From the NCBI GenBank assembly GCA_035533295.1, contig DATLUA010000017.1, positions 1 through 64,000 of the forward strand: DNA of 64,000 nucleotides, in the 5' to 3' direction. Position 1 is the stretch's first letter, and every line of letters starts with the position of its first letter. Below, one piece after another: positions 52,203-60,744 of this stretch. This stretch comes from JAGWJU01 sp035533295. GTDB lineage: Bacteria; Elusimicrobiota; Elusimicrobia; UBA1565; UBA9628. Position numbers and translations under genes: made by a program. A model generated the notes under the pieces. That model worked only from the letters and a program-made list of their open reading frames with translations. It made no database searches and was not told the DNA's origin.

Positions 52203-53153
52203 ATGAGCGTCAAGCGCCTTAAAATCGCCGGCCCGCAGGAAGCCCTAGAGCTTTTGGGCGAGCAGGATAAGAACTTAAAGACCGTCGAAAAGGAATTTTC
52301 CGTCGAGATATATCTCGACCAGAGCGCCGGGGCCGCGGACTTGTGGCTGGAAATCCGCGGCCCCGCGGCCCGCGTTAAAAAAGCCTTTTCCGAAATACGG
52401 GGGAAACTCCTGGCCCTGCGCGAAGCCGGAGCGATCGGCGCGGAAGGCCGCGAGCACAAGGCCGCGCGCCATGCGCCGCTGCCCGAGGACGCCGTGTTCC
52501 GGACGACGGACGGACGGATCATCCGCGCCCGCACGCCCAATCAGAGAAGGTACGTGGACGCCATCGCCAGCCATGACTTGGTCTTCGGCATCGGACCCGC
52601 GGGCACCGGGAAAACCTTCCTGGCCGCGGCCTGCGCCCTGCGCGAGATGGAGCGCGGCGCCTGCCGCCGCGTGGTCATCACCCGGCCCGTGGTCGAGGCC
52701 GGAGAGAAGCTGGGCTTTTTGCCCGGGGATCTTCTGGAAAAGATCAACCCTTACTTGCGGCCCATTTACGACTCGTTTCTCTCCATGCTGGGCCCGGAAC
52801 GCTGGCGGGCGCTGCGCGAGACCGAGGCCGTGGAAATCGTGCCTTTGGCCTACATGCGCGGCCGCACATTTGACGACGCCTTCATCGTGCTCGACGAGGC
52901 CCAGAACGCGACGCCCGAGCAAATGAAGATGTTTTTGACGCGCCTGGGCAACGGCTCGCGCATGGTGGTCACCGGCGACGCCACGCAGACCGACTTGGGC
53001 TCCAAGGCCGCTTCGGGCCTCTGGCGCGCCCGGGAAATCCTCTCCGATGTCGAAGGCGTGGCGTTCTTAAACCTGAGCGACGAAGACGTGATGCGCCACC
53101 CCTTGATGCGGCGCATTCTGCGCGCTTACGAAGATTGGGAAAAAAAGCGCTGA
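52203..53153 (+). CDS. phoH: PhoH-like ATPase
   Basis: 316 residues. N-terminal KH-like/PIN-like region (about 1-85), then the P-loop FGIGPAGTGKTFLAAACAL near residue 133, followed by RRVVITRPVVEAGEKLGFLP, and Walker B IVLDEAQNATPEQMK near residue 225. TGDATQTDLG is the third motif. Usually found next to ybeY, as here (18-nt overlap). Probable RNA-related ATPase; precise role not settled. Confidence 0.96.
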   Translation: MSVKRLKIAGPQEALELLGEQDKNLKTVEKEFSVEIYLDQSAGAADLWLEIRGPAARVKKAFSEIRGKLLALREAGAIGAEGREHKAARHAPLPEDAVFRTTDGRIIRARTPNQRRYVDAIASHDLVFGIGPAGTGKTFLAAACALREMERGACRRVVITRPVVEAGEKLGFLPGDLLEKINPYLRPIYDSFLSMLGPERWRALRETEAVEIVPLAYMRGRTFDDAFIVLDEAQNATPEQMKMFLTRLGNGSRMVVTGDATQTDLGSKAASGLWRAREILSDVEGVAFLNLSDEDVMRHPLMRRILRAYEDWEKKR

Positions 53154-53572
53154 GTATCCGCGTCTGGGGAGCGGGCCTCCTGCCGCCTGAAGCGCGCAAG
53201 ACTTGGCTTATCATCCGCGCCTGCCACGCAGCCCTGGCAGCCCGCAGGAAAGCCGTCCGCGGCGACCTGAATATCGTCTTCGCGAGCCGCCGGCGCATGC
53301 TCTCGCTCAACAAAAAATTCCTAAATCATTCCCACGACACCGACGTCATCGCCTTCGCCTACCAAGAGAACGACGCTTTCGGCGACGTCTTTATTTCCGC
53401 GTTCCAAGCCCGCCGCCAGGCCCGCGCTCTCAAGCACTCGCCGCTTAAGGAAGTCCTCACGCTCGCCGTCCACGGCTGCCTGCACCTAATCGGCTACGAT
53501 GACCGGCGCCCCGGGGACAAGGCCGCCATGTTCCGGCGCCAAGACGCGGTGCTTAAATCCCTGGGGTTTTGA
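53135..53572 (+). CDS. ybeY: YbeY endoribonuclease / rRNA maturation factor
   Basis: 145 residues from a TTG start (53135) inside phoH; no ATG or GTG is available. LNIVFASRRRMLSLNKKFLN near residue 50, DVIAF, and the zinc motif VHGCLHLIGYDDRRPGDKAA (HGxLHLxGYDH, with D for the third His) near residue 115. YbeY takes part in 16S rRNA 3' maturation. The last 20 nt overlap the convergent aspartokinase gene. Confidence 0.93.
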   Translation: MGKKALSIRVWGAGLLPPEARKTWLIIRACHAALAARRKAVRGDLNIVFASRRRMLSLNKKFLNHSHDTDVIAFAYQENDAFGDVFISAFQARRQARALKHSPLKEVLTLAVHGCLHLIGYDDRRPGDKAAMFRRQDAVLKSLGF

Positions 53573-54569
53573 TCGCGGCCCGGTAGGCCGCGCGGCGGCC
53601 CAAGCCCCAAGCCCGGTGCAGGACGCGCAGCGCCTCCACGGCTTGGCGCGGATCGAGCAGACAGGAGACCCGCGACGGGAATTGCTCCAAGCGGCGGCAG
53701 GAAATTCCGCGTCCGCGCAAAATTCCCCGCATCGCCGCGGCGTCCGCGCGCGTCAGGCCGCGTCCAACGGCGGAAACGCGCGCCGCCGCGCCCAGGCGCG
53801 CGACCGCCAGGGCTCCAACGCCAGACCCGCCCTCTTGTCCGCGCGCGCCGATCCAGGTTCCTTCCGCGTCATGGAACGCCGAGCGCACATGGAGAAGCAC
53901 GCCGCGGCTGCGCGCATAGGCGACGGAGCGCGGCTGCATGACTTGGGCGCCCGCCTGGGCCAACTCAAGCATTTCCGAAAATCCTACGGCCTTGAGCTTG
54001 CGGGCCTGCGGCACCAGGCGGGGATCAGCGGTGTAAACGCCTTTGACGTCGGTATAAATCTCACAGGCGCGGGCCTTCAAGGCCGCGGCCAGGGCCGCCG
54101 CGGTCAAGTCCGAACCGCCGCGGCCCAAGGTGACTAAATCGTCCTTCTCATCGATACCCTGGAAGCCTGCGACCACCGCGACGCGTCCGCGAGCGAGTTC
54201 CAAACGGACGCGTTCAGGCCGTAAGCTAGCGATGTCCGCGGCGCCATGCGGTCCGCGAGCGCGGATGCCGGCCTGGGCGCCGGTCAGAGAAACCGCCTCA
54301 ATCCCGCGGCCGGCCAGCGCCGCGGACAGGAGCGCGATGCTGATCTGCTCTCCCGCTGCCATCAAGACGTCCTGTTCGCGCGGCGGCGTCCGGCGCGTGA
54401 CCCGCTGGGCCAAGCTCAGAAGCTCATCAGTCATCCGGCCCGGGGCCGAGACCACGGCCGCGATCGCGAAGCCCCGGCGGCGCGCGCGCGCCACGCGGGC
54501 GGCGGCGCGCTGGATTTTCTCGGGATCGGCGAGCGAGGTCCCCCCGAATTTCATGACCAGGATGTTCAT
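53553..54569 (-). CDS. lysC: Aspartokinase with a single ACT region
   Basis: 338 residues, against about 405 for usual monofunctional enzymes. Phosphorylates aspartate at the start of lysine, threonine, methionine and diaminopimelate synthesis. Kinase part: LVMKFGGTSLADPEKI, VVSAPGRMTDELL, TLGRGGSDLTAAALAAALKA, CEIYTDVKGVYTADPRLVP. After LHVRSAFHDAEGTWIGA the first ACT domain (usually about 65 residues) is missing; only RVSAVGRGLTRADAAAMRGI and CLLDPRQAVEALRVLH remain, matching the last ACT half. Feedback control is therefore probably altered. ATG 54569 gives MNILVMKFGG. TATAAT at 54600-54595. Confidence 0.9.
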   Translation of the reverse strand: MNILVMKFGGTSLADPEKIQRAAARVARARRRGFAIAAVVSAPGRMTDELLSLAQRVTRRTPPREQDVLMAAGEQISIALLSAALAGRGIEAVSLTGAQAGIRARGPHGAADIASLRPERVRLELARGRVAVVAGFQGIDEKDDLVTLGRGGSDLTAAALAAALKARACEIYTDVKGVYTADPRLVPQARKLKAVGFSEMLELAQAGAQVMQPRSVAYARSRGVLLHVRSAFHDAEGTWIGARGQEGGSGVGALAVARLGAAARVSAVGRGLTRADAAAMRGILRGRGISCRRLEQFPSRVSCLLDPRQAVEALRVLHRAWGLGRRAAYRAAIKTPGI

Positions 54570-54594
54570 AGAAACGCTTCGCGAGCGGGAATAT

Positions 54595-54602
54595 ATTATA
54601 AT
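54595..54602. promoter_or_regulatory. Overlapping divergent -10 boxes of lysC and secA
   Basis: ATTATAAT carries TATAAT on both strands: 54597-54602 on plus (11 nt before secA) and 54600-54595 on minus (25 nt before lysC). The two promoters share four bases and should exclude each other. Confidence 0.5.
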
Positions 54603-54613
54603 TTCCACCGAGC

Positions 54614-57346
54614 ATGCTAAAGCGCCTTTTCGAATCCTTCTTTGGAACCTCCAGCGAGCGCCGGCTAAAGAAGTACCAGCCGATCGTAGACCGCGTCAAC
54701 GCCTTGGACGCGGAGGTCCGCGCCCTGCCCGACGAAGCTTTCCCGCAAAAAACCGTCGAGCTCAAAAAACGCCTAAAAGAGCGCTTGGCTCCGGCGCTGG
54801 AGAACCTGCCCAAGAACGAGGACGACCGCAAAAAAGCCGAGAAAGACGCCTGGCAGGAGGCCTTGGACGAGCTCCTGCCCGAGGCCTTCGCTCTGGCCCG
54901 CGAGGCCGCGCGGCGCGCCATCGGGCTGCGCCACTACGACGTGCAGATTATGGGCGGCATCGTGCTCCACGAGGGCTCCATCGCCGAGATGCGCACCGGC
55001 GAGGGAAAAACTTTGGTCGCCACCGCCCCGGTCTACTTGAACGCCCTTTTGGACCGCGGCGTACACCTCATCACGGTCAACGACTACCTGGCCAAGCGCG
55101 ACTCCGAGTGGATGGGCCCGGTCTATAAGTTCCTGGGCCTCTCCGTGGGATTTGTCCAGCACGATCACTCTAACGAGGAGCGCCGCGCGGCCTACGCCTG
55201 CGACGTCACCTACGTGACCAACAACGAGGTGGGCTTCGATTATCTGCGCGACAACATGATCGTGCGCAAGGAAGACCGCGTGATGCGCCCGCTGCAGTAC
55301 GCCATCATCGACGAGGTCGACTCGATTTTAATCGATGAGGCCCGCACGCCGCTCATCATCTCCGGCGCGGCCGAGAAGTCCACCGACCGCTACGCCATCA
55401 TCAACCGCATCATGCCCTCCTTCGCCGTGCGTCAAATCACGGAGGACGAGGAAATCCAGGCCAAGTACACCGGCGAGGACCTGGGCAAGGGCTACGACGC
55501 CATTGTCGACGAAAAAAACCACACCGCGGTGCTGACCGAGACGGGCATCGACAAGGCCGAGAAGCTTCTGGGCATCCCCAACCTCTACGACGACCTGGAA
55601 GGCGAGTGGGTCCACCATATCACCCAGGCCTTGCGCGCGCACCACCTTTACGACCGAGACGTCGACTACGTGGTCAAGGACGGCGAGGTGGTCATCGTTG
55701 ATGAGTTCACCGGACGCCTGATGCCGGGACGGCGCTGGTCCGAGGGCCTGCACCAGGCCGTCGAGGCCAAGGAAAACCTGGCGCCCAAGGAAGAAAACCA
55801 GACCCTGGCCACCATCACGTTCCAGAACTTCTTCAAGCTCTACCGAAAAATGTCGGGCATGACTGGCACCGCCATGACCGAGGAGGACGAGTTTCTCGAA
55901 ATTTACCAAATCAGGGTCTGCGAGATTCCCACCCACAACAAAAGCGTGCGCGAGGATTTCCCCGACCTCATCTACCGCAGCGAGAAGGAGAAGTACGCCG
56001 CCATCCTGGAAGAAATCACGGATCTCTGGAAAAAAGGCCGCCCGGTCCTGGTCGGCACGCGCTCCATCGAGAAATCTGAAAAGATTTCCGGCATGCTGCG
56101 CACCGCGGGCGTTCCCCACCAAGTCTTGAACGCCAAGTACCACGAGATGGAGGCGCAGATCATCGCGCAGGCGGGGCGCAAGGCCGGAGTGACCATCGCC
56201 ACAAACATGGCCGGCCGCGGCACCGATATCCTGCTGGGCGGCAACCCGCAAGACCGGGAGGAGTGCAAGCAGGTGCTCGCGCTGGGCGGCCTGCACGTCT
56301 TGGGCACCGAACGCCACGAGTCTCGGCGCATCGACAACCAGCTACGCGGCCGCTGCGGCCGCCAGGGCGACCCCGGCTCCACGCGCTTTTACTTGGCCCT
56401 GGACGACGAGCTCTTGCGCCTCTTCGGCGGCGACCGCTTGGCGCCCCTGATGGAGCGCCTGGGAATGAAGGAAGGCGAGGTTATCGAGTCGCGCCTGGTC
56501 TCCCGCCAAATCGAATCGGCCCAGCGCCGAGTCGAGACGCACAATTTCGACATCCGCAAGCAACTCCTTGATTATGACAACGTCATGAACAAGCAGCGCG
56601 AGGTGGTCTACAAGCTGCGCAACGAGATCATCGACGGCGAGTCGACCGCGGTCCAGGTGGACCTCATGGTCGATGAGGAGTTGGACGCCCACCTGGCCGC
56701 GTCCGCGCCGGTCGGCTCGCACTCCGAAACCTGGGACCTGCCGGCCTTGAAGCTCTTCCTGGAGCGGCTCTTTGGTTTATCCTGGGACCCGGCGCCCGAG
56801 GAACTCCAGACGCTCGATCCCCAAGCCCTGCGTGAAACTCTTTTATCCTCCGCCAAGGAGCGCTACGCCGAACGTCGCGCCGAGTTCGAGGCCGAGGGCT
56901 ATAAGTTCTCGGAGTTGGAGAAGATGATTCTCCTGCAGATGATCGACCGCGCCTGGAAAGGCCACCTCTACGACTTGGATCATCTGAAGAAATCCATCGG
57001 CCTGCGCGCCTACGGCCAGCTCGACCCCAAGGTCGAGTACCAGAAGGAATCCTTCCGGCTCTTCGAGGCCATGCTCGCGCGCATCCGGGCGGAGAGCGTG
57101 GAGTACCTCTTCAAGGTGGAAGCGCCAAAGCGCGTCATCCAGCCCGTGATGGCGGCGGCTCCTGAGGCAAATCCCGGCCGCGGCGGCGCGACCGAGCCTT
57201 CCGCGCTCTCCGGCGGCGCCAAAGCCTCGGCCCTGTCTACCGCGACCGCCGGCGCCGCGGCGCTGCGCCCCGGAGGCCACATCGGCCGCAACGATCCCTG
57301 CTATTGCGGTTCGGGCAAAAAATACAAGAAGTGCCACGGCGCCTGA
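54614..57346 (+). CDS. secA: Preprotein translocase ATPase SecA
   Basis: 910 residues, full length. Motor for Sec export. Walker A EMRTGEGKTLVATAPVYL near residue 117; Walker B IDEVDSILIDEARTPLIISG; VTIATNMAGRGTDILLGGNP; and the helical scaffold and wing domains. The C-terminal zinc tail RNDPCYCGSGKKYKKCHGA (SEC-C, CxCx8CH) is intact. TATAAT 11 nt upstream gives a very short leader. Confidence 0.99.
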   Translation: MLKRLFESFFGTSSERRLKKYQPIVDRVNALDAEVRALPDEAFPQKTVELKKRLKERLAPALENLPKNEDDRKKAEKDAWQEALDELLPEAFALAREAARRAIGLRHYDVQIMGGIVLHEGSIAEMRTGEGKTLVATAPVYLNALLDRGVHLITVNDYLAKRDSEWMGPVYKFLGLSVGFVQHDHSNEERRAAYACDVTYVTNNEVGFDYLRDNMIVRKEDRVMRPLQYAIIDEVDSILIDEARTPLIISGAAEKSTDRYAIINRIMPSFAVRQITEDEEIQAKYTGEDLGKGYDAIVDEKNHTAVLTETGIDKAEKLLGIPNLYDDLEGEWVHHITQALRAHHLYDRDVDYVVKDGEVVIVDEFTGRLMPGRRWSEGLHQAVEAKENLAPKEENQTLATITFQNFFKLYRKMSGMTGTAMTEEDEFLEIYQIRVCEIPTHNKSVREDFPDLIYRSEKEKYAAILEEITDLWKKGRPVLVGTRSIEKSEKISGMLRTAGVPHQVLNAKYHEMEAQIIAQAGRKAGVTIATNMAGRGTDILLGGNPQDREECKQVLALGGLHVLGTERHESRRIDNQLRGRCGRQGDPGSTRFYLALDDELLRLFGGDRLAPLMERLGMKEGEVIESRLVSRQIESAQRRVETHNFDIRKQLLDYDNVMNKQREVVYKLRNEIIDGESTAVQVDLMVDEELDAHLAASAPVGSHSETWDLPALKLFLERLFGLSWDPAPEELQTLDPQALRETLLSSAKERYAERRAEFEAEGYKFSELEKMILLQMIDRAWKGHLYDLDHLKKSIGLRAYGQLDPKVEYQKESFRLFEAMLARIRAESVEYLFKVEAPKRVIQPVMAAAPEANPGRGGATEPSALSGGAKASALSTATAGAAALRPGGHIGRNDPCYCGSGKKYKKCHGA

Positions 57347-57360
57347 TTGGCGCCGGAAGC

Positions 57361-58314
57361 TTAGCGCGTGGCGGCCGTTTTGACGGAAGTCCTGCCGAGC
57401 GGAGCCGCGGCAAAAGCGCGGTTAAGCAGGTAGGCCAGCCTCACGCCGGCCATTTCCAGCCTTAGCCGGACGATGGGCTGCATTTCCTTCTGGTAGGCCG
57501 GGCCTAAATTCCGACCGTGATCCTTGGCGTACTGCGGATAGATGACGTCGCGCGAAATGGCATGGCTCTCCAGAGCCGCGTCGTCGACCCAGTCGCCTTT
57601 GGTCCAGGCCGCGGTCTTGCGCCGGGCGATATCTTTTTCCAGCGAGCGCACCCAGGGCATGGGGTTTTCTCTCGACGTTACGCGCCAGTTCTCGGGTAAA
57701 ATCATGTCGTCCCAGAGCTCATGCAGGCGCTTGCGCGCGCCCATGAAGACCACCTGCTTCTTGTTGCCGCCCTGATCGTGGTCGTCCTCGCAGTGGAGCG
57801 GCTGGTGCAAATCGCCCACGAAGTGGACCGCGAACATCAACGCCACGCGCTTGACCGCCCGCGGCGCGCCAGGATCGGAAATGATGTCGGCATCCTTGCG
57901 GATTTGCGCGGTCACGCAGTTGCCCCGCGGGCACCACTGCATGATCTGTCCCGCGGAGGGACGCGCCTCGAGCGGGATGTCGATAAAATGCCAGATGGCG
58001 GTGCCTTTAAAATCCTTGGGATCCATCGAAAAAACACCGGCGCATAAAAAAGGCGCGGCGGCGTACTTGACCGTGTCGGCGCAGTTGGCGACCTTGTCCA
58101 GCGTGACTCCAGGCCCCAGTAGCGCGCGCACGGACGCGCGGGCTTGCGGCGTCAAGCGGTCCTGGGCGATGAGCCCCACGATTTTATGCCCGAGCGGGCC
58201 CCAGGCCCTGGCTGGAGAGGCGCCCAGGCAGGCAAGGAAAAGAAAGAACGGAAGGAACCGGAAGGAACTCAAACCGGCAAAACTCGCCGCTTCTTTCCGT
58301 TTCTTTCCATTCAT
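57361..58314 (-). CDS. Secreted S1/P1-type nuclease
   Basis: 317 residues from ATG 58314. Signal peptide with hydrophobic core FRFLPFFLFLACLGAS and cleavage after ARA, giving mature WGPLGHKIVG: the N-terminal Trp is a zinc ligand in the S1/P1 family. Other ligands: NCADTVKY, WHFIDIPL, HFVGDLHQPLHCEDDHDQGG and LHELWDDMIL. The trinuclear zinc site appears complete. It degrades single-stranded nucleic acid outside the cytoplasm, probably for phosphate or nucleotide scavenging. It starts 14 nt after the aminotransferase stop. Confidence 0.93.
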   Translation of the reverse strand: MNGKKRKEAASFAGLSSFRFLPFFLFLACLGASPARAWGPLGHKIVGLIAQDRLTPQARASVRALLGPGVTLDKVANCADTVKYAAAPFLCAGVFSMDPKDFKGTAIWHFIDIPLEARPSAGQIMQWCPRGNCVTAQIRKDADIISDPGAPRAVKRVALMFAVHFVGDLHQPLHCEDDHDQGGNKKQVVFMGARKRLHELWDDMILPENWRVTSRENPMPWVRSLEKDIARRKTAAWTKGDWVDDAALESHAISRDVIYPQYAKDHGRNLGPAYQKEMQPIVRLRLEMAGVRLAYLLNRAFAAAPLGRTSVKTAATR

Positions 58315-58328
58315 TCCGTTTCCTTCCG

Positions 58329-59513
58329 TTAGAATTTGGCCAAAAACCGCCCGATGCGCCGCGCGGCCTCGCGCAGCTTCTCCTCGGGCGCGATAAGAGA
58401 GAAGCGCGCGTAGCCCTCGCCGCAAGGGCCGAAGCCCACGCCCGGCGAGATAACCACGCCGTATTCAAGGATGAGGCGCGTCACGAAGGCCAGCGATCCC
58501 TTCCTGGCCGCCTTGGCCGGAATTTTGCCCCACAAGTACATGCCCGCGCGGCAGGGCGGCACGTTCCAGCCCGCCTCGGCCAGCGCCAAGACCAGCGCGT
58601 CGCGCCGGCTTTGATAGATGCGGCGCGACTCCGCGACATAGTCCTGCGGGCCGTTTAAAGCCGCGGCCGCCGCCTTCTGGATAAAGGCCGGGATGCCGTA
58701 GTCCAAAAAGCCCTTGAACTTGGAGAGTTGCTCAAGCGCTTGGGCGTTTCCCACCGCGAAGCCGATGCGCCAGCCGGCCATGGAGTAGGTCTTGGAAAAT
58801 GAATGGAACTCGACCGCGCGCGCCTTGGCGCCCGGAATCTGCAGAATGGAGGGCGCCTGGTATCCGTCGAACGTCAGCTCGGAGTAAGCGTTATCGTAGG
58901 CGACGAGGCAGCCGTAGCGCCGGGAAAACGCCAGCGCTTCCTTCAGGAAGCCGGTTCCTTCCAGGACCGCGCCCGTGGGGTTGTTGGGGTAATTGAGCAG
59001 GAGGACCTTCGCGCCGCGCGCCTTGGCTGCGGGCACGCTCGACAAGTCGGGCAAAAATCCATTTTCCTCCTTGAGCGGCATCAGGTACACCTTGCCGCCC
59101 GCCAGAATGGGCCCGTTGTAGTGCACCGGATAGCACGGGTTAGGCACCAGCACGCCTTGGCCTGGATCCAAAAGCGCCATCAAAAGATGCGCGATGCCCT
59201 CCTTCGATCCGATAAGCGGCACGACCTCCTTGTCGGGGTCGAGCGTCACCCCGAAGCGTCGGCCGTACCACGCGGCCACGGCTTGGCGCAGGTCGGGCAG
59301 TCCCGACGACGGCGGGTAGCGGTGAGTCCAGGGTTCGGTCGCGGCCGCTTGCAGGGTTTCGACCACGTGGCGGGGGCTAGGCAAATCCGGGCTGCCCTGG
59401 CCCAAGTCGATGACCGGTAACCCGGCTGCCTCGGCTTGGCGGCGCAGGGCCGCCAGTTTGACGAACAGGTAGGGCGGAAGTCCGGAAAGTTTTTTGGAGG
59501 GCGTCGGCTTCAT
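58329..59513 (-). CDS. Class I aminotransferase, DapL/AlaC-like
   Basis: 394 residues, PLP-dependent. IDLGQGSPDLPSPRHVVETL, HRYPPSSGLPDLRQAVAAWY, NYPNNPTGAVL, and the PLP lysine in FHSFSKTYSMAGWRIGFAVG near residue 240. Sequence style matches LL-diaminopimelate aminotransferase (type 2) and AlaC-like enzymes; both are plausible. Nearby lysC makes an aspartate-family role attractive. TATAAT (59530-59525) with GGAGG before the ATG. Confidence 0.88.
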   Translation of the reverse strand: MKPTPSKKLSGLPPYLFVKLAALRRQAEAAGLPVIDLGQGSPDLPSPRHVVETLQAAATEPWTHRYPPSSGLPDLRQAVAAWYGRRFGVTLDPDKEVVPLIGSKEGIAHLLMALLDPGQGVLVPNPCYPVHYNGPILAGGKVYLMPLKEENGFLPDLSSVPAAKARGAKVLLLNYPNNPTGAVLEGTGFLKEALAFSRRYGCLVAYDNAYSELTFDGYQAPSILQIPGAKARAVEFHSFSKTYSMAGWRIGFAVGNAQALEQLSKFKGFLDYGIPAFIQKAAAAALNGPQDYVAESRRIYQSRRDALVLALAEAGWNVPPCRAGMYLWGKIPAKAARKGSLAFVTRLILEYGVVISPGVGFGPCGEGYARFSLIAPEEKLREAARRIGRFLAKF

Positions 59514-59524
59514 GTCCTCCCGTG

Positions 59525-59564
59525 ATTATAGCACTCCCCGCGCGCCGAAGGGATGATCTATAAT
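59525..59564. promoter_or_regulatory. Divergent promoter pair, aminotransferase and secreted unknown
   Basis: Minus TATAAT (59530-59525) is 11 nt before the aminotransferase ATG, with a Shine-Dalgarno. Plus TATAAT (59559-59564) is exactly 6 nt before the ATG at 59571 with none. Confidence 0.55.
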
Positions 59565-59570
59565 TGATTC

Positions 59571-60185
59571 ATGCGGCGCGGCGAAAAAATAGCGGCTTTT
59601 CTTCTCGCGGCCCTGGCTGCCGTCGACGGGCCGGCCCTCGCCGGCCCCAAGGCCAGGCCCGGGCCTAAAGCCGTGATTATGGTGGAGTCGTTTCTCAAAA
59701 CCCCGGTCTCGGACCTGCCGCCCGGGCAAATCGACGCTTTCCTCAAAATCAATCCCGAGGCGCTGCCCCGACGGCTGCGCGATCCATACGAGGCCAAGAA
59801 AGCCCAGCTCGAGGCCCTGCGCAAGGTCTACGAAATCGATAACCGCGGCCCGCGGCCCGGAGCGCCAGCGCCCAAGGGCTGCAGCATCCCAATCAAAGGC
59901 GATGAAGCCCTGGTCGGATTTCTCAAGAAAGGCGGCTTCGTGGAAATTACCCGCCTGGAAAAGGACTGGCTTGCCGGCAACACCCACTGCAGCCCAAAAG
60001 AGCTCATGTGCCAGTTCAGCCTGACCATCGTGCAGCGCCCCGGAGCGAAAAAAATAAAGCCAGAAACTTGGTATCTGCTCCACGAGAAAGATCCGCTGTT
60101 CATGCTCGTGGACATGAAACGCCAGGGTCAGGTGCCGCAAACCAGCGGCTCCTTCGGCGAGAGCAGCTTCCCCACCTGCCGCTGA
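59571..60185 (+). CDS. Exported protein, unknown
   Basis: 204 residues. Signal peptide KIAAFLLAALAAVDGPALA. The mature protein starts with a Pro/Lys-rich stretch, then a helical part (LPPGQIDAFLKINPEALPRR) and a beta-rich end (FVEITRLEKDWLAGNTHCSP, MCQFSLTIVQRPGAKKIKPE). Three or four cysteines may form disulphides. No family recognised. Leaderless promoter. Confidence 0.72.
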   Translation: MRRGEKIAAFLLAALAAVDGPALAGPKARPGPKAVIMVESFLKTPVSDLPPGQIDAFLKINPEALPRRLRDPYEAKKAQLEALRKVYEIDNRGPRPGAPAPKGCSIPIKGDEALVGFLKKGGFVEITRLEKDWLAGNTHCSPKELMCQFSLTIVQRPGAKKIKPETWYLLHEKDPLFMLVDMKRQGQVPQTSGSFGESSFPTCR

Positions 60186-60311
60186 CCGCCGCCGGGCCGC
60201 GGCTTGTTGCGCACGGCGAAGGCAAAGACGTAGAATACCGCGAGCCGGGAGGCAAGCAGTACCGGACCGCTTAAAGTGCCTTGCGGCCCGGTAGCGGCCA
60301 AGGAGTTCGCC

Positions 60312-60500
60312 ATGAAAAGGAAGGACCTCATCAAGCATCTCACCGACAACGGTTGCGTTTTGGTGCGCGAAGGCGGAAAATACTCGGTGTTCCAGAACCC
60401 CGCCACGCAGAAGGAAACCCCGGTCACCCGGCACCCCGAGATGGAAAACTACGCCGCGCGCAAAATCTGCAAGCAGTTGGGGATTCCGCCCGTCGGCTGA
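60312..60500 (+). CDS. HicA-type toxin, no HicB partner visible
   Basis: 62 residues of the HicA/YcfA mRNA-interferase family: MKRKDLIKHLTDNGCVLVRE, then GGKYSVFQNPATQKETPVTR and HPEMENYAARKICKQLGIP. The usual catalytic His in GxxH is replaced by Tyr (GGKYSVF instead of GGxHxxx). AGGAG is 8 nt before the ATG. The neighbours (a secreted unknown before, an XapX protein after) are not HicB. It may be a solitary or inactivated toxin. Confidence 0.8.
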   Translation: MKRKDLIKHLTDNGCVLVREGGKYSVFQNPATQKETPVTRHPEMENYAARKICKQLGIPPVG

Positions 60501-60521
60501 GAAGCCGCGGGCCGCGCCGCC

Positions 60522-60743
60522 ATGCGCATCGTCGTCGGGTTGGTCTTAAGCTTCATCATCGGATTTTCCTGCCGCTGGTTCGATTTGCCCGCGCCCAGCC
60601 CGCCGGAAATCTTCGGCGTGCTCCTGGTCGTCGCCATGACTATCGGCTACGTGGCTGCGGGCGCGGTCATCCACAAGAAGCCGGCCGCTCCTCCGGCGCC
60701 GCAGGCCGCCGTTTCCACCCCGAAAGCTCCTCCGTCCCGCTGA
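60522..60743 (+). CDS. XapX-domain small membrane protein
   Basis: 73 residues. Two hydrophobic helices (VVGLVLSFIIGFSCRWFDL and IFGVLLVVAMTIGYVAAGAV) around a PAPSPPE turn match the XapX domain, typically found as a 50-60-residue protein. The C-terminus is Pro/Ala-rich. Function unknown. 21 nt after the HicA-like gene. Confidence 0.75.
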   Translation: MRIVVGLVLSFIIGFSCRWFDLPAPSPPEIFGVLLVVAMTIGYVAAGAVIHKKPAAPPAPQAAVSTPKAPPSR

Positions 60744-60744
60744 G

